From assembly GCA_017453205.1 (NCBI GenBank), contig JAFTKO010000021.1:1-64000 (forward strand): 64,000 nt of DNA, given 5' to 3'. Numbering within the stretch: the first letter of the stretch is position 1; each line of letters opens with the position of its first letter. The notes beneath the pieces are model-generated. The model saw only the letters and a program-made list of their open reading frames with translations, ran no database searches and was not told the origin of the DNA. A program made the translations under genes and the position numbers. This stretch comes from Clostridia bacterium. GTDB taxonomy: Bacteria > Bacillota > Clostridia > Oscillospirales > CAG-272. Shown here piece by piece: positions 41,375-50,041 of this stretch.

Positions 41375-42546
41375 TGGATTACTCAAAAATTCTCTCCCCC
41401 ACGGTGCAAAGCATCAAGCCGTCGGGCATCCGTAAATATTTTGATATCGCCGACTCGATGGAGGGCGTGATCTCGCTTGGCGTGGGCGAACCCGACTTCC
41501 CCACCCCGTGGGAGATCCGCAAGGCGGGTATCCTCTCTTTGGAAAGCGGCAAAACGCGTTACACCTCTAACTGGGGTATGGAGCAACTTCGCGCCGAGAT
41601 CTGCCGTTACATGAACCGTAAATACAGTCTTTCCTATGAACCGAAAACCGACGTGCTGGTCACCGTAGGCGGCTCCGAGGCGATCGATGCCTGTATCCGC
41701 GCCATCACCTCCCCGGGGGACGAGATCATCATTCCTCAACCCAGCTATGTTTGCTACCAGCCCATCGTCGCGCTTGCGGGCGGTACTCCCGTGATCATCG
41801 AGACGACTGCCGAGCACGATTTTAAGCTGACACCGGAGGCGCTTCGTTCCGCCATTACTCCAAAAACCAAGGCTCTGATCATGCCCTATCCGTGCAATCC
41901 CACGGGCGGTATTATGAACCGCCAAGACCTTGAAGCCGTTGCCGAGGTTTTACGCGGAACCGATATTTTTGTGATTTCGGATGAGATTTACTCCGAGCTG
42001 ACCTTTGGTGGAAACAGTCATGTTTCGATCGCCTCCATCGACGGAATGCACGAACGTACCGTGGTGGTCAACGGCTTTTCCAAAACCTTTTCCATGACCG
42101 GCTGGCGTCTCGGCTTTGCCTGCGGCCCCGCACCCATCATGAAACAGATCACAAAAATCCACCAGTTTGCCATCATGTGCGCCCCCACGACCTCGCAGTA
42201 CGCCGCGATCGAAGCGCTCAAGAACGGTGATGAAGCAGTAAAGACAATGCGTGAGGAATACGACATGCGGCGCCGTTTGATTGTGAACGGGTTTAACAAG
42301 ATCGGACTTACTTGCCGAGAGCCGTTGGGCGCGTTTTACGCGTTCCCGTGTATTCGCTCCACGGGGCTTTCGTCGGATGAATTTTGCGAACGCTTGCTCT
42401 ATGCCGAAAAGGTCGCTGTTGTCCCGGGGACGGCGTTTGGACAGGGTGGTGAGGGCTTTGTCCGCGCGTCTTATTGCTATTCCACACAACATATCAAAGA
42501 AGCGCTTTCGCGCATCGACCGTTTTTTAAAATCTCTGCAAAAGTAA
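41374..42546 (+). CDS. Class I/II PLP-dependent aminotransferase
   Basis: A 390-residue fold-type I aminotransferase of the aspartate/aromatic family (PatA-like). The PLP lysine lies in NGFSKTFSMTGWRLGF near residue 233; NPTGG near 176 and YSELTFGG near 205 fit the family. In many Firmicutes a gene of this type follows an Lrp-type regulator, as here. It probably transaminates an aromatic or branched amino acid; exact specificity is unknown. Confidence 0.9.
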   Translation: MDYSKILSPTVQSIKPSGIRKYFDIADSMEGVISLGVGEPDFPTPWEIRKAGILSLESGKTRYTSNWGMEQLRAEICRYMNRKYSLSYEPKTDVLVTVGGSEAIDACIRAITSPGDEIIIPQPSYVCYQPIVALAGGTPVIIETTAEHDFKLTPEALRSAITPKTKALIMPYPCNPTGGIMNRQDLEAVAEVLRGTDIFVISDEIYSELTFGGNSHVSIASIDGMHERTVVVNGFSKTFSMTGWRLGFACGPAPIMKQITKIHQFAIMCAPTTSQYAAIEALKNGDEAVKTMREEYDMRRRLIVNGFNKIGLTCREPLGAFYAFPCIRSTGLSSDEFCERLLYAEKVAVVPGTAFGQGGEGFVRASYCYSTQHIKEALSRIDRFLKSLQK

Positions 42547-42553
42547 AACTAAC

Positions 42554-42599
42554 AAAAAGCTGTTTTAAACTCCGTAAAGAGAATAAAACAGCTTTTTTT
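42554..42599. terminator. Bidirectional terminator between the aminotransferase and transketolase
   Basis: AAAAAGCTGTTTTA (42554-42567) pairs with TAAAACAGCTTTTT (42584-42597), with T tracts in both directions. The genes converge here. Confidence 0.85.
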
Positions 42600-42615
42600 C
42601 ATAGAAAAAACACAG

Positions 42616-43557
42616 TTACTTCTTCAAAGCAATCGCTTTCTTTGCGTTTGCGGCAATATTTGCAGGAGTCAATCCGTAAGCCTCGAGAAGCGCGGGAACA
42701 TTGCCCGAGTGTCCGTAGGTGTCGTTCATACCCACGCGTACCACAGGTGCGGGCGCGGTATCACAAACGACCTCTGCCACAGCGGCACCCAAACCTCCGA
42801 TAATGTTATGCTCCTCTGCGGTAACGATGGCACCGGTATCGGCAACCGCCTTGGCAATGATATCACGGTCGATGGGCTTGATGGTGTGAATGTTGACAAC
42901 GCGCGCGCTGATCCCCTCGGCGGCAAGCAACTCACGTGCCTCCAACGCCATAGAGACCATCAATCCCGTCGCAATGATGGTAACATCGGTTCCGTCAGCC
43001 AATTGAACACCCTTACCAAGCTCAAACTTGTAGTCGGGACGGTCATTGATGGTGGGAACGGCAAATCTGCCAAAACGGAGATAGAACGGACCGCTCATGT
43101 TCATGGCGGCTTCGACAGCGGCCTTTGCTTCAACGTCATCGCTGGGGTTGACAATGGTCATACCGGGAATGGTGCGCATCAAAGCAATGTCCTCATTGCA
43201 CTGGTGCGTTGCGCCGTCCTCACCCACGGTGATACCCGCGTGCGTTGCACCGATCTTTACATTGAGATGGGGGTAACCGATCGAGTTACGAACCTGCTCA
43301 AAGGCTCTTCCTGCGGCAAACATTGCAAAAGAGGATGCAAAAACGGTCTTGCCCGTGGTTGCAATACCTGCGGCAACGCTCATCATATTCCCCTCGGCAA
43401 TGCCGCAATCAAAGAAGCGGGCGGGGTAAGCCTTTTTGAACTTTACCGTCTTGGTTGCTTCCGCCAGGTCGGCGTCCAGAACCACAAAATCATATTTTTC
43501 GGCAAGCTCTACCAAAGCATTACCGTAGCTTTCACGTGTTGCGATCTTATCTGCCAT
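42616..43557 (-). CDS. Transketolase, C-terminal subunit
   Basis: The pyrimidine and C-terminal part of a split transketolase, about 313 residues. The TPP-pyrimidine domain starts at MADKIATRESYG; DCGIAEGNMMSVAAG near 50 and THAGITVGEDGATHQ near 105 are hallmarks. AAGGGGG lies before three consecutive ATG codons (43563, 43560, 43557); the last gives the best spacing. It follows the N-terminal subunit gene and overlaps it at the stop. Together they shuttle two-carbon units in the pentose phosphate pathway. Confidence 0.93.
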   Translation of the reverse strand: MADKIATRESYGNALVELAEKYDFVVLDADLAEATKTVKFKKAYPARFFDCGIAEGNMMSVAAGIATTGKTVFASSFAMFAAGRAFEQVRNSIGYPHLNVKIGATHAGITVGEDGATHQCNEDIALMRTIPGMTIVNPSDDVEAKAAVEAAMNMSGPFYLRFGRFAVPTINDRPDYKFELGKGVQLADGTDVTIIATGLMVSMALEARELLAAEGISARVVNIHTIKPIDRDIIAKAVADTGAIVTAEEHNIIGGLGAAVAEVVCDTAPAPVVRVGMNDTYGHSGNVPALLEAYGLTPANIAANAKKAIALKK

Positions 43558-43570
43558 CATCATTTCCCCC

Positions 43571-44392
43571 TTACGCATTCAATTCGGCAACCGCGGCGGC
43601 ATACTGCTCATCATTCGGAGCCGAGCCGTGCCAGTTGACCTTGTTTTCCATAAACGAAACGCCCTTGCCCTTCACGGTCCTTGCAATGATCGCGGTGGGC
43701 TTGCCCTTCACAGTCTTTGCCTCGTTGAAAGCCGCCTCGATGGCATGAAAATCATGACCGTCGATCGAGATCACACGGAATCCGAACGCCTCCAGCTTCT
43801 TATCATGGGGCGTGGGGTTCATGACCTCTGCAACGGGACCGTCAATCTGCAATCCGTTCCAGTCGATAATGACGCAAAGGTTGTCCAGCTTGTAGTGTGC
43901 TGCGAACATGCACGCCTCCCAAACCTGACCCTCCTCGCTCTCGCCGTCACCGACCGCCGTGTAAACACGGTAATCCTTGCCGTCGATCTTTGCTGCAAGC
44001 GCCATACCGACTGCCGAGCTGATACCCAGACCCAGCGAGCCCGCCGACATATCCACGCCGGGCGTCAGAGTCATATCGGGGTGTCCCTGCAAACGCGAAC
44101 CGAGCTTACGCAATGTGGTCAGCTCCTCCACGGGGAAAAAGCCGCGGTTTGCCAACGTCGAGTAAAGCGCGGGTGCGCAGTGTCCCTTGGAAAGCACGAA
44201 ACGGTCACGGTCTGCCTTTTGCGGATCCTTGGGATCGATGCTCATTTCTTCAAAATAGAGGTAAGTCAACACGTCGGTGATCGAAAGCGATCCACCCGGA
44301 TGTCCCGATTTTGCGGCGTGCGTTGCTTCGATGATGCCGAGACGGATCTTACGAGCCGCTTCGCACAAAGCCTCCAGTTTTGCCTGTTCCAT
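43571..44392 (-). CDS. Transketolase, N-terminal subunit
   Basis: The TPP-binding subunit of split transketolase, 273 residues. The motifs are SGHPGGSLS (near 25) and the TPP-diphosphate site AVGDGESEEGQVWEA (near 145-160). AGGAGG lies 7 bp before the ATG at 44392, so a longer frame to 44473 is rejected. It precedes the C-terminal subunit with a minimal gap. A split transketolase is usual in Clostridia. Confidence 0.93.
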   Translation of the reverse strand: MEQAKLEALCEAARKIRLGIIEATHAAKSGHPGGSLSITDVLTYLYFEEMSIDPKDPQKADRDRFVLSKGHCAPALYSTLANRGFFPVEELTTLRKLGSRLQGHPDMTLTPGVDMSAGSLGLGISSAVGMALAAKIDGKDYRVYTAVGDGESEEGQVWEACMFAAHYKLDNLCVIIDWNGLQIDGPVAEVMNPTPHDKKLEAFGFRVISIDGHDFHAIEAAFNEAKTVKGKPTAIIARTVKGKGVSFMENKVNWHGSAPNDEQYAAAVAELNA

Positions 44393-44431
44393 ATCAGTCC
44401 TCCTGAAAAGATAAGAATTTTTCACTTTTCT

Positions 44432-44460
44432 ATTATACCGCATTTTTCCTCTGTTGTCAA
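44432..44460 (-). promoter_or_regulatory. Perfect-consensus promoter of the transketolase genes
   Basis: On the minus strand TTGACA (44455-44460), 17 bp, TATAAT (44432-44437), 39 bp before the ATG. It diverges from the LRR lipoprotein gene promoter. Confidence 0.85.
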
Positions 44461-44576
44461 GAGATTTACTCACGGTTTTATTTGGTTCTAAGCTCGAATA
44501 TTTGCAAAAACAGGAAAAAAAACGGGATATTCATGTAAAAATAAAAAAATATTTACAATACAATATCAAAAAGCTA

Positions 44577-44605
44577 TTGACTTTCCGCACATTTTCATGT
44601 ATAAT
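44577..44605 (+). promoter_or_regulatory. SigA promoter of the LRR lipoprotein gene
   Basis: TTGACT (44577-44582), 17 bp, TATAAT (44600-44605), 47 bp before the ATG. Confidence 0.8.
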
Positions 44606-44652
44606 TTAATATGTGTAATCTTTGTTTATATTTTAGCTTGGAGGAACTATTT

Positions 44653-45477
44653 ATGAAAAAGCTGCTTGCACTCATTCTCGCTATGCTCATGGTCGTCGCG
44701 TTTGCCGCGTGCTCAAACGAGGACGATACCAAAGAGGATCTGAAGGACTATCTCCAAAACGAAGAAGTGGTCGATAAGATCACCAACAACGACGGCGAGA
44801 CCTTCTATTTTGATATCATTGACAGCGAATCTGTTACCATCACCGGTTACAACAGCGGCGACAAGGCACATCCCCTCAATATTCCCGCAACGCTTGACGG
44901 CAAAGAGGTGGTTGGCATCAGCGATCAAGCATTCTACTACTGCTCCAAAATCAACGCCATCAACATTCCCGCAACCGTCACCTCGATCGGTGCGTATGCC
45001 TTTGCGGGTTGTGAAATGGTAACCGAGATCAATATTCCCGCTACCGTAACCTCGATCGGTGAAGGCGCTTTCTACAATTGCTCCGCCGCTACATCCTTGA
45101 GCGTCGGTGCCGGCATTGATGCCATTGAAAAATATACTTTTATGGGCTGTACCTCTTTGACAACCGTTACCGTTCCCGCAAACATCAAAACAGTTGCGCA
45201 GGGTGCGTTCTATGGTTGTACCGCATTGACATCCGTGACGATTGCCGAGGGCGTTGAGATCGTAGGCGCACAGGCATTCCAGGATTGCACTGCGCTTGAA
45301 ACGCTGACATTGCCCGCCTCTGTTGTGTCCATTGGGGATCATGCGTTTGACGGCAGTGATAATCTCTATCTTGACGGTGTAACGGTTCCTACCGATACCG
45401 CATCTGCGGCTTACAAGCACATTCACGAAGTAATGAAGCTGGAAAACAAGCCGGTTGATCAAGCGCCCGCGGCTTAA
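44653..45477 (+). CDS. BspA-type leucine-rich-repeat lipoprotein
   Basis: A 274-residue secreted lipoprotein: signal with the lipobox cysteine at residue 20 (FAAC), an acidic linker (21-60), then about seven BspA/LRR_5 repeats from about 80 to 255 with the recurrent IPATVTSIGAYAF pattern. BspA-like repeats usually mediate surface binding; the exact ligand is unknown. TTGGAGGAAC lies before the ATG at 44653. It has its own promoter and terminator, so it is monocistronic. Confidence 0.85.
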   Translation: MKKLLALILAMLMVVAFAACSNEDDTKEDLKDYLQNEEVVDKITNNDGETFYFDIIDSESVTITGYNSGDKAHPLNIPATLDGKEVVGISDQAFYYCSKINAINIPATVTSIGAYAFAGCEMVTEINIPATVTSIGEGAFYNCSAATSLSVGAGIDAIEKYTFMGCTSLTTVTVPANIKTVAQGAFYGCTALTSVTIAEGVEIVGAQAFQDCTALETLTLPASVVSIGDHAFDGSDNLYLDGVTVPTDTASAAYKHIHEVMKLENKPVDQAPAA

Positions 45478-45503
45478 CAGCTTCTGACGACACAATCAAC
45501 AAC

Positions 45504-45545
45504 AGCCCCGTGCCGACTGCTGCACGGGGCTTTGTAAATTTTTTG
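45504..45545 (+). terminator. Intrinsic terminator of the LRR lipoprotein gene
   Basis: AGCCCCGTGC (45504-45513) pairs with GCACGGGGCT (45522-45531), followed by TTGTAAATTTTTTG. Confidence 0.82.
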
Positions 45546-45623
45546 TTTTGCTTGCATTTTACAATTTCATGCGGTAAATGATTTTTATAAATACGTATCT
45601 TCGGGATCGGAAAGGCAATAGCT

Positions 45624-47321
45624 ATGGCACCCTATCAAAATTACACTACCGAACGGTTTGAAAATTTAAAACAAATCTACCGTGCAAGCGCCAAGCGGTT
45701 TGGTGAAAAGACTCTCTTTATGCAAAAGCGCGGAAAGACATACCGAAATATCAGCTTTCGCCAATACAGCGCAGATGTTGACGCATTGGGCACCGAGCTT
45801 TATGCTCGCGGTTTTTCGGGTAAGAAGATCATTATCATGGGAGAAAACGGCTACGAGTGGGTGACGGCTTACATGGCGGTCATTTGCGGTGTCGGTACAG
45901 CGGTTCCCGTCGACAAAGAAATCTCTGCCGAGGAGCTTGCCAACCTTATTAAACTGTCGGATGCGGAGGCAATGCTCTGTTCTGCATCGCTGAAAGAAAA
46001 GCTGACGCGGATCGGCAACTCGATGGAAACGGTTTTCTTTGAGGACTTTCCTAAGCTGATCGAAGCGGGCAATGTTCGCATTCAAGCCTGCGACCGCACC
46101 TTTCTTGACGCCGAGATCGATGTCGACGCTATGAGTGCGCTGATCTTTACCTCCGGTACCACCGATGCGGCAAAAGGCGTCATGCTTTCCCACCGCAATC
46201 TTTGCTTCAATCTCTCCGAAATGTGCCGCATGGTCTATATCGATGAAAGCGACATTTTTCTTTCGGTCCTTCCTTTGCACCACGTTTACCAGTGCACCTG
46301 CGGTTTTCTTTGTCCGCTCTACCGCGGCAGTACCGTGGCATTTGGCGACGGCTTGCGCTATATTACACGCAATATGCAGGAAGTACACCCCACCGTTATG
46401 CTATGCGTCCCGTTGCTCATTGAGACAATGTATCACAAGATCGAAGCAAATATCCAACGTCAAGGCATGGAAAAAAAGATCCAAAACGCGGTCAATCTCA
46501 CAAATGCACTTCTCAATCCGCGAATGCGCGCCATGGCAAAGCAACATCTTTTTGCCGATATCCACAAGAGCTTTGGCGGCAAGCTCCGTCTGCTCATTTC
46601 GGGGGGTGCATCTGCAAATCCCGCGGTCCTCAAAGGATTTCGCGACCTCGGTATCTCGGCGATCCAAGGCTATGGACTTACCGAATGCTCTCCCATCGCC
46701 GCACTCAACCGCGACACCTTTTATAACGACGGCTCCGCGGGTATGGCTACCCCAGATACGCTGCTTGATATTTACGATATGAAGGACGACGGCACAGGGG
46801 AAATCCGTTTTAAGGGCGACAACATCATGCTCGGTTACTACAAAATGCCCGCATTGACCGCCGAGGTTATTCGCGACGGCTGGTTCTACACGGGCGACCT
46901 CGGATACTTGGACGAAAACGGATTTTTGTTTATTACGGGGCGAAAGAAAAACGTGATTATCACCGCCGGCGGGAAAAATATTTTTCCCGAAGAGCTTGAA
47001 ACCTATCTTAACAGAACACGGTTTATCAAAGAATCGGTGGTCGTCGGCTATGTCAATCCAAAAAAGAAAGACTATGACATTGTCGCCATCATTCACCCCG
47101 ATTACGCAAAGCTCGAACAAACATTTGGTCCCAGCTTCACCGAGGAACGCCTCGACCTCGAGCTCCGCAAAGCCGTTTCCGAGGTCAACGGCATCGTCCT
47201 GCCCTACAAACGCATGAAAACCTTTCTCATCTCCAAAAAAGAGTTTCCTAAAAATACCTCTCACAAAATCAAACGCCTCGGCATCGCCGACGCCTTTGCA
47301 GAGGAGTATTATAAGAAGTAA
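45624..47321 (+). CDS. AMP-forming long-chain acyl-CoA ligase
   Basis: A 565-residue ANL-superfamily ligase that activates a carboxylic acid, probably a long-chain fatty acid, to acyl-CoA or acyl-ACP. The phosphate-binding loop LIFTSGTTDAAKG is near 180, the YGLTECSP motif near 350, the TGDLGY motif near 420 and the catalytic-lysine region NTSHKIKR near 545. No membrane segment. GGATCGGAAAGGC precedes the ATG. It is a lone plus-strand gene convergent with mrnC. Confidence 0.88.
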   Translation: MAPYQNYTTERFENLKQIYRASAKRFGEKTLFMQKRGKTYRNISFRQYSADVDALGTELYARGFSGKKIIIMGENGYEWVTAYMAVICGVGTAVPVDKEISAEELANLIKLSDAEAMLCSASLKEKLTRIGNSMETVFFEDFPKLIEAGNVRIQACDRTFLDAEIDVDAMSALIFTSGTTDAAKGVMLSHRNLCFNLSEMCRMVYIDESDIFLSVLPLHHVYQCTCGFLCPLYRGSTVAFGDGLRYITRNMQEVHPTVMLCVPLLIETMYHKIEANIQRQGMEKKIQNAVNLTNALLNPRMRAMAKQHLFADIHKSFGGKLRLLISGGASANPAVLKGFRDLGISAIQGYGLTECSPIAALNRDTFYNDGSAGMATPDTLLDIYDMKDDGTGEIRFKGDNIMLGYYKMPALTAEVIRDGWFYTGDLGYLDENGFLFITGRKKNVIITAGGKNIFPEELETYLNRTRFIKESVVVGYVNPKKKDYDIVAIIHPDYAKLEQTFGPSFTEERLDLELRKAVSEVNGIVLPYKRMKTFLISKKEFPKNTSHKIKRLGIADAFAEEYYKK

Positions 47322-47339
47322 TTAAATTTTTATTTGCGC

Positions 47340-47405
47340 GGGAGGAGGAAAGTTTCTTTCTTAAAAAAGCTTTCCTCCTCCCACGCACCCCCTCTTCCTT
47401 TCATG
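47340..47405. terminator. 13-bp hairpin between convergent genes, dispersed family
   Basis: GGGAGGAGGAAAG (47340-47352) pairs perfectly with CTTTCCTCCTCCC (47370-47382). On the minus strand it is preceded by GAAAGGAAGAGGGGG, the head of the dispersed hairpin family. It lies between the convergent acyl-CoA ligase and mrnC genes and probably terminates at least the former. Confidence 0.65.
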
Positions 47406-47529
47406 AACCTTTATCGCCTTTGGCTTTCGTCTTTAAAATATAAAAAACACCGCCCGATCAGCAGTGTCTTCCAAATCAATAAAAGTTTTGATAGCGTGCA
47501 GAGGGAATGTTGTTCCCCCTGCATTTTTC

Positions 47530-47907
47530 TTATGTTTCCTCAAAATAAGCCAATCGAAAGAGCTCGTCAATGCGGTCGGTTTGGTTTGTAAGGTGAAGAA
47601 AACCGAACAACGTCTCCATGCCTGTAGCGGCGCGATACTCGCTGACGGTTGCACGTTTTGGAACATTGGTATGTCCAATGTTTCTGCCACGTCGGAAGTA
47701 GGCTTCTTCTTCCTCGGTCAGGTGTGGAAGTAACCGCTTCATTGCCTCGGCTTGTGCGGATGCACGGACATAGTCGAGCGCGGCGGCGTTCAGATGTGCG
47801 GAGGTCGAAAGTCCGCTTTCAACAAGATGGCGGCGCACGCAAAGCTCAAGGACACAGTCCCCAAGATAAGCAAGCGCCGGCACGGAAATATGGCGGATAT
47901 CTGTCAT
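47530..47907 (-). CDS. mrnC: Mini-ribonuclease III
   Basis: A 125-residue RNase III-type nuclease without a dsRNA-binding domain, which matures 23S rRNA ends. The catalytic motif YLGDCVLELCVRRHL is at 14-28 (Asp17, Glu21), and a second acidic region is near 110. The start overlaps the upstream DUF1836 gene by four bases. It is usually next to cysS in Bacillus; not here. Confidence 0.9.
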   Translation of the reverse strand: MTDIRHISVPALAYLGDCVLELCVRRHLVESGLSTSAHLNAAALDYVRASAQAEAMKRLLPHLTEEEEAYFRRGRNIGHTNVPKRATVSEYRAATGMETLFGFLHLTNQTDRIDELFRLAYFEET

Positions 47908-48593
47908 GCCTGCAACTCGCTTTCCACCGCGGTATTTTCTTCCTTGGCTTTGGCGGCTTTCTTTTCCTCTTTCTTCTCTTCCTTGCGGCGCTTGGTTTCG
48001 TCTTTCTTTTCCTGCTCCACGCGTTCTTTTTCGGCGTTCAAGTCGGGATAACGTGCTTCCAGCAGCGCCTGCACCACATTTTTGATATACGCCGATATCG
48101 ACGCCAACCCTAAGATCATTGTAAAGAAACCGGCATCATCGGCAATGTCCAGCTCATTTTTTTTGATGAACTCTTGGAGCATCTCCCATACCTCGCCACG
48201 CTCGTTCTCTTTGATGGAAAGGAACCTCTCATAGGTATCCTCCAGCATTTTGCCGTCATACGAGGGAAGTGCGTAAATATTTTGCAAGATCCGTTTGATC
48301 TCACCGATGGAAAGCGTATTTTTGAGCGAATAGACCAACAGCATTTGCAAAATTTGATCCTTGGAATATTTTTTTCCTTTGATGGGAGAGATCAGACCGT
48401 CCTTGGAATAGTTGTTGATCATGGTCTTGGTCAAAACACGGTCATGAAAGCGCTCGGCCCCTTCCTTCAGCTTGTCCGAGGTCAAACTGGTAATCTGATC
48501 CACGTAGAGATCAATGGCGGGGATCTGTGCCGCGTGCAGATCGGCGTCGCGGACCGCTTCTTTTACCAATGCTTCGATTTGCCGAATGTCCAT
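47904..48593 (-). CDS. DUF1836 family protein, likely regulator
   Basis: A 229-residue protein of the DUF1836 family. The N-terminal half (about 30-110) has a helix-turn-helix-like segment (TKTMINNYSKDGLISP) as in MerR-type wings, so a DNA-binding role is likely. The C-terminal 40 residues are a Lys/Glu coiled coil (RKEEKKEEKKAAKAKEE). GAGAAAGGGGAATG lies before the ATG. It is cotranscribed with mrnC. Its promoter is divergent from serC. Confidence 0.88.
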   Translation of the reverse strand: MDIRQIEALVKEAVRDADLHAAQIPAIDLYVDQITSLTSDKLKEGAERFHDRVLTKTMINNYSKDGLISPIKGKKYSKDQILQMLLVYSLKNTLSIGEIKRILQNIYALPSYDGKMLEDTYERFLSIKENERGEVWEMLQEFIKKNELDIADDAGFFTMILGLASISAYIKNVVQALLEARYPDLNAEKERVEQEKKDETKRRKEEKKEEKKAAKAKEENTAVESELQA

Positions 48594-48666
48594 ATCATTC
48601 CCCTTTCTCGGGCATCATTGCATCCCGCGGTATCCACTCCCGCTTGATGTCATTTTTCATACTACT

Positions 48667-48695
48667 ATTATAACGGATTTTTTCCAAAAAATCAA
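48667..48695 (-). promoter_or_regulatory. SigA promoter of DUF1836-mrnC
   Basis: On the minus strand TTGATT (48690-48695), 17 bp, TATAAT (48667-48672). Confidence 0.7.
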
Positions 48696-48732
48696 TACTT
48701 TTATATAAATAATCAAGATTCCTTTTTGGGAA

Positions 48733-48765
48733 TTTTTGTATACTTGGTATTTTTGTATACAAAAA
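48733..48765. promoter_or_regulatory. GTATAC palindrome with direct half-repeat, candidate operator
   Basis: TTTTTGTATAC occurs at 48733-48743 and again at 48750-48760; the second copy extends into the perfect 16-bp palindrome TTTTTGTATACAAAAA (48750-48765). The centres are 17 bp apart. It lies between the divergent DUF1836 and serC promoters, about 40 bp from the former -35, and may bind the DUF1836 protein. Inference only. Confidence 0.5.
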
Positions 48766-48850
48766 TTGCATAATTTTATAAAAATTATTGCAAAAAAATA
48801 GGGAGAAGTGTGGAAAATGAAAAAAAACAACTTTTATTTTAAAAAAACGC

Positions 48851-48879
48851 TTGACATATTCCTGCAAAAAGAATATAAT
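48851..48879 (+). promoter_or_regulatory. Perfect-consensus promoter of serC-serA
   Basis: TTGACA (48851-48856), 17 bp, TATAAT (48874-48879), 61 bp before serC. No riboswitch- or T-box-like structure is seen in the short leader. Confidence 0.85.
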
Positions 48880-48940
48880 AATGATATCTTTCACTTTAGT
48901 TAATGAAAGTAGATCAAAATTTTATCCGGAGGAATTAATT

Positions 48941-50032
48941 ATGAACAGAGTTTACAACTTTTCGGCAGGACCGTCCATGCTTCCGCTTCCCGTTCTTGAA
49001 AGAGCCGCATCCGAGATGGTCTCATACGGAGAATCGGGGATGTCAGTCATGGAGATGTCTCACCGATCTCCGGACTATGAAGCAATCATCAACGACGCCG
49101 AGGCAATGCTCCGCAAGCTGATGAATATTCCCGATAACTACAAGGTGCTTTTCTTGCAAGGCGGTGCGTCCACGCAGTTCGCCGCTGTCCCGCTCAACCT
49201 CATCAAGAGAACCGGCAAGGCTGATTACGTTGTTTCGGGTCAGTTCTCCGGTAAGGCATTCAAAGAAGCACAAAAGCTTGGCTATGATGTCAAGTGCATT
49301 GCTACTACCAAAGAGGACAATTTCGATCATATTCCCCAAGTCACCCGTGACATGGTCCGTCCCGACGCGGCTTATGTACACGTTTGCTTCAACAACACCA
49401 TTTACGGTACCAAATATTCCTACATCCCCGACACGGGAGACGTTCCGCTGGTAGCGGATATGTCCTCCTGCATCATTTCCGAGCCTGTAGATGTTTCCAA
49501 GTTCGGCGTCATCTACGCAGGCGCACAAAAGAACATGGCTCCCGCAGGCTTGACCGTTGTGATCGTACGTGAGGATCTCCTTGATTATGCGGAGGAAAAG
49601 ATGCCCACCATGCTGGAATGGAAAACCATGGCAGAAAACGGCTCGATGTACAACACGCCTCCTTGCTACACCATCTACATGGCAAAGTTGGTTTACGAGT
49701 GGATTCTCGGTCTCGGCGGTCTTGATGTAATGAAAGAGATGAATGCAAAGAAAGCAAAGGTGCTTTACGATTATCTCGACAACCAAGATTACTACATTGC
49801 TCCCGTGAAAAAGGACAGCCGTTCCATGATGAATGTTACTTTTGTCACCGGTGACGCAGACCTTGACAAAAAGTTTGCTTCCGAAGCCGCTAAAGCAGGA
49901 CTGAAGAACCTCAAAGGTCACCGCTCGGTTGGCGGTATGAGAGCCTCGATCTACAACGCAATGCCCTATGAAGGTGTCGTCGCACTGGTTGAGTTTATGA
50001 AAGCGTTCGCAAAGAACAATCCTAAGAAATAA
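48941..50032 (+). CDS. serC: Phosphoserine aminotransferase
   Basis: Converts 3-phosphohydroxypyruvate to phosphoserine with glutamate; also used for pyridoxal synthesis. A 363-residue fold-type I aminotransferase beginning MNRVYNFSAGPSMLP, with the PLP lysine in YAGAQKNMAPAG near 200 and GGASTQF near 77. CCGGAGGAATT is the ribosome site; an upstream ATG at 48851 overlaps the -35 box and is rejected. serA follows 9 bp later, giving the first two steps of serine synthesis. Confidence 0.96.
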   Translation: MNRVYNFSAGPSMLPLPVLERAASEMVSYGESGMSVMEMSHRSPDYEAIINDAEAMLRKLMNIPDNYKVLFLQGGASTQFAAVPLNLIKRTGKADYVVSGQFSGKAFKEAQKLGYDVKCIATTKEDNFDHIPQVTRDMVRPDAAYVHVCFNNTIYGTKYSYIPDTGDVPLVADMSSCIISEPVDVSKFGVIYAGAQKNMAPAGLTVVIVREDLLDYAEEKMPTMLEWKTMAENGSMYNTPPCYTIYMAKLVYEWILGLGGLDVMKEMNAKKAKVLYDYLDNQDYYIAPVKKDSRSMMNVTFVTGDADLDKKFASEAAKAGLKNLKGHRSVGGMRASIYNAMPYEGVVALVEFMKAFAKNNPKK

Positions 50033-50041
50033 GGTGAAATT

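Noticed and set aside
48700..48940. Riboswitch or T-box before serC
   Set aside because: The leader after the promoter is only about 55 nt and has no specifier or antiterminator-like structure.
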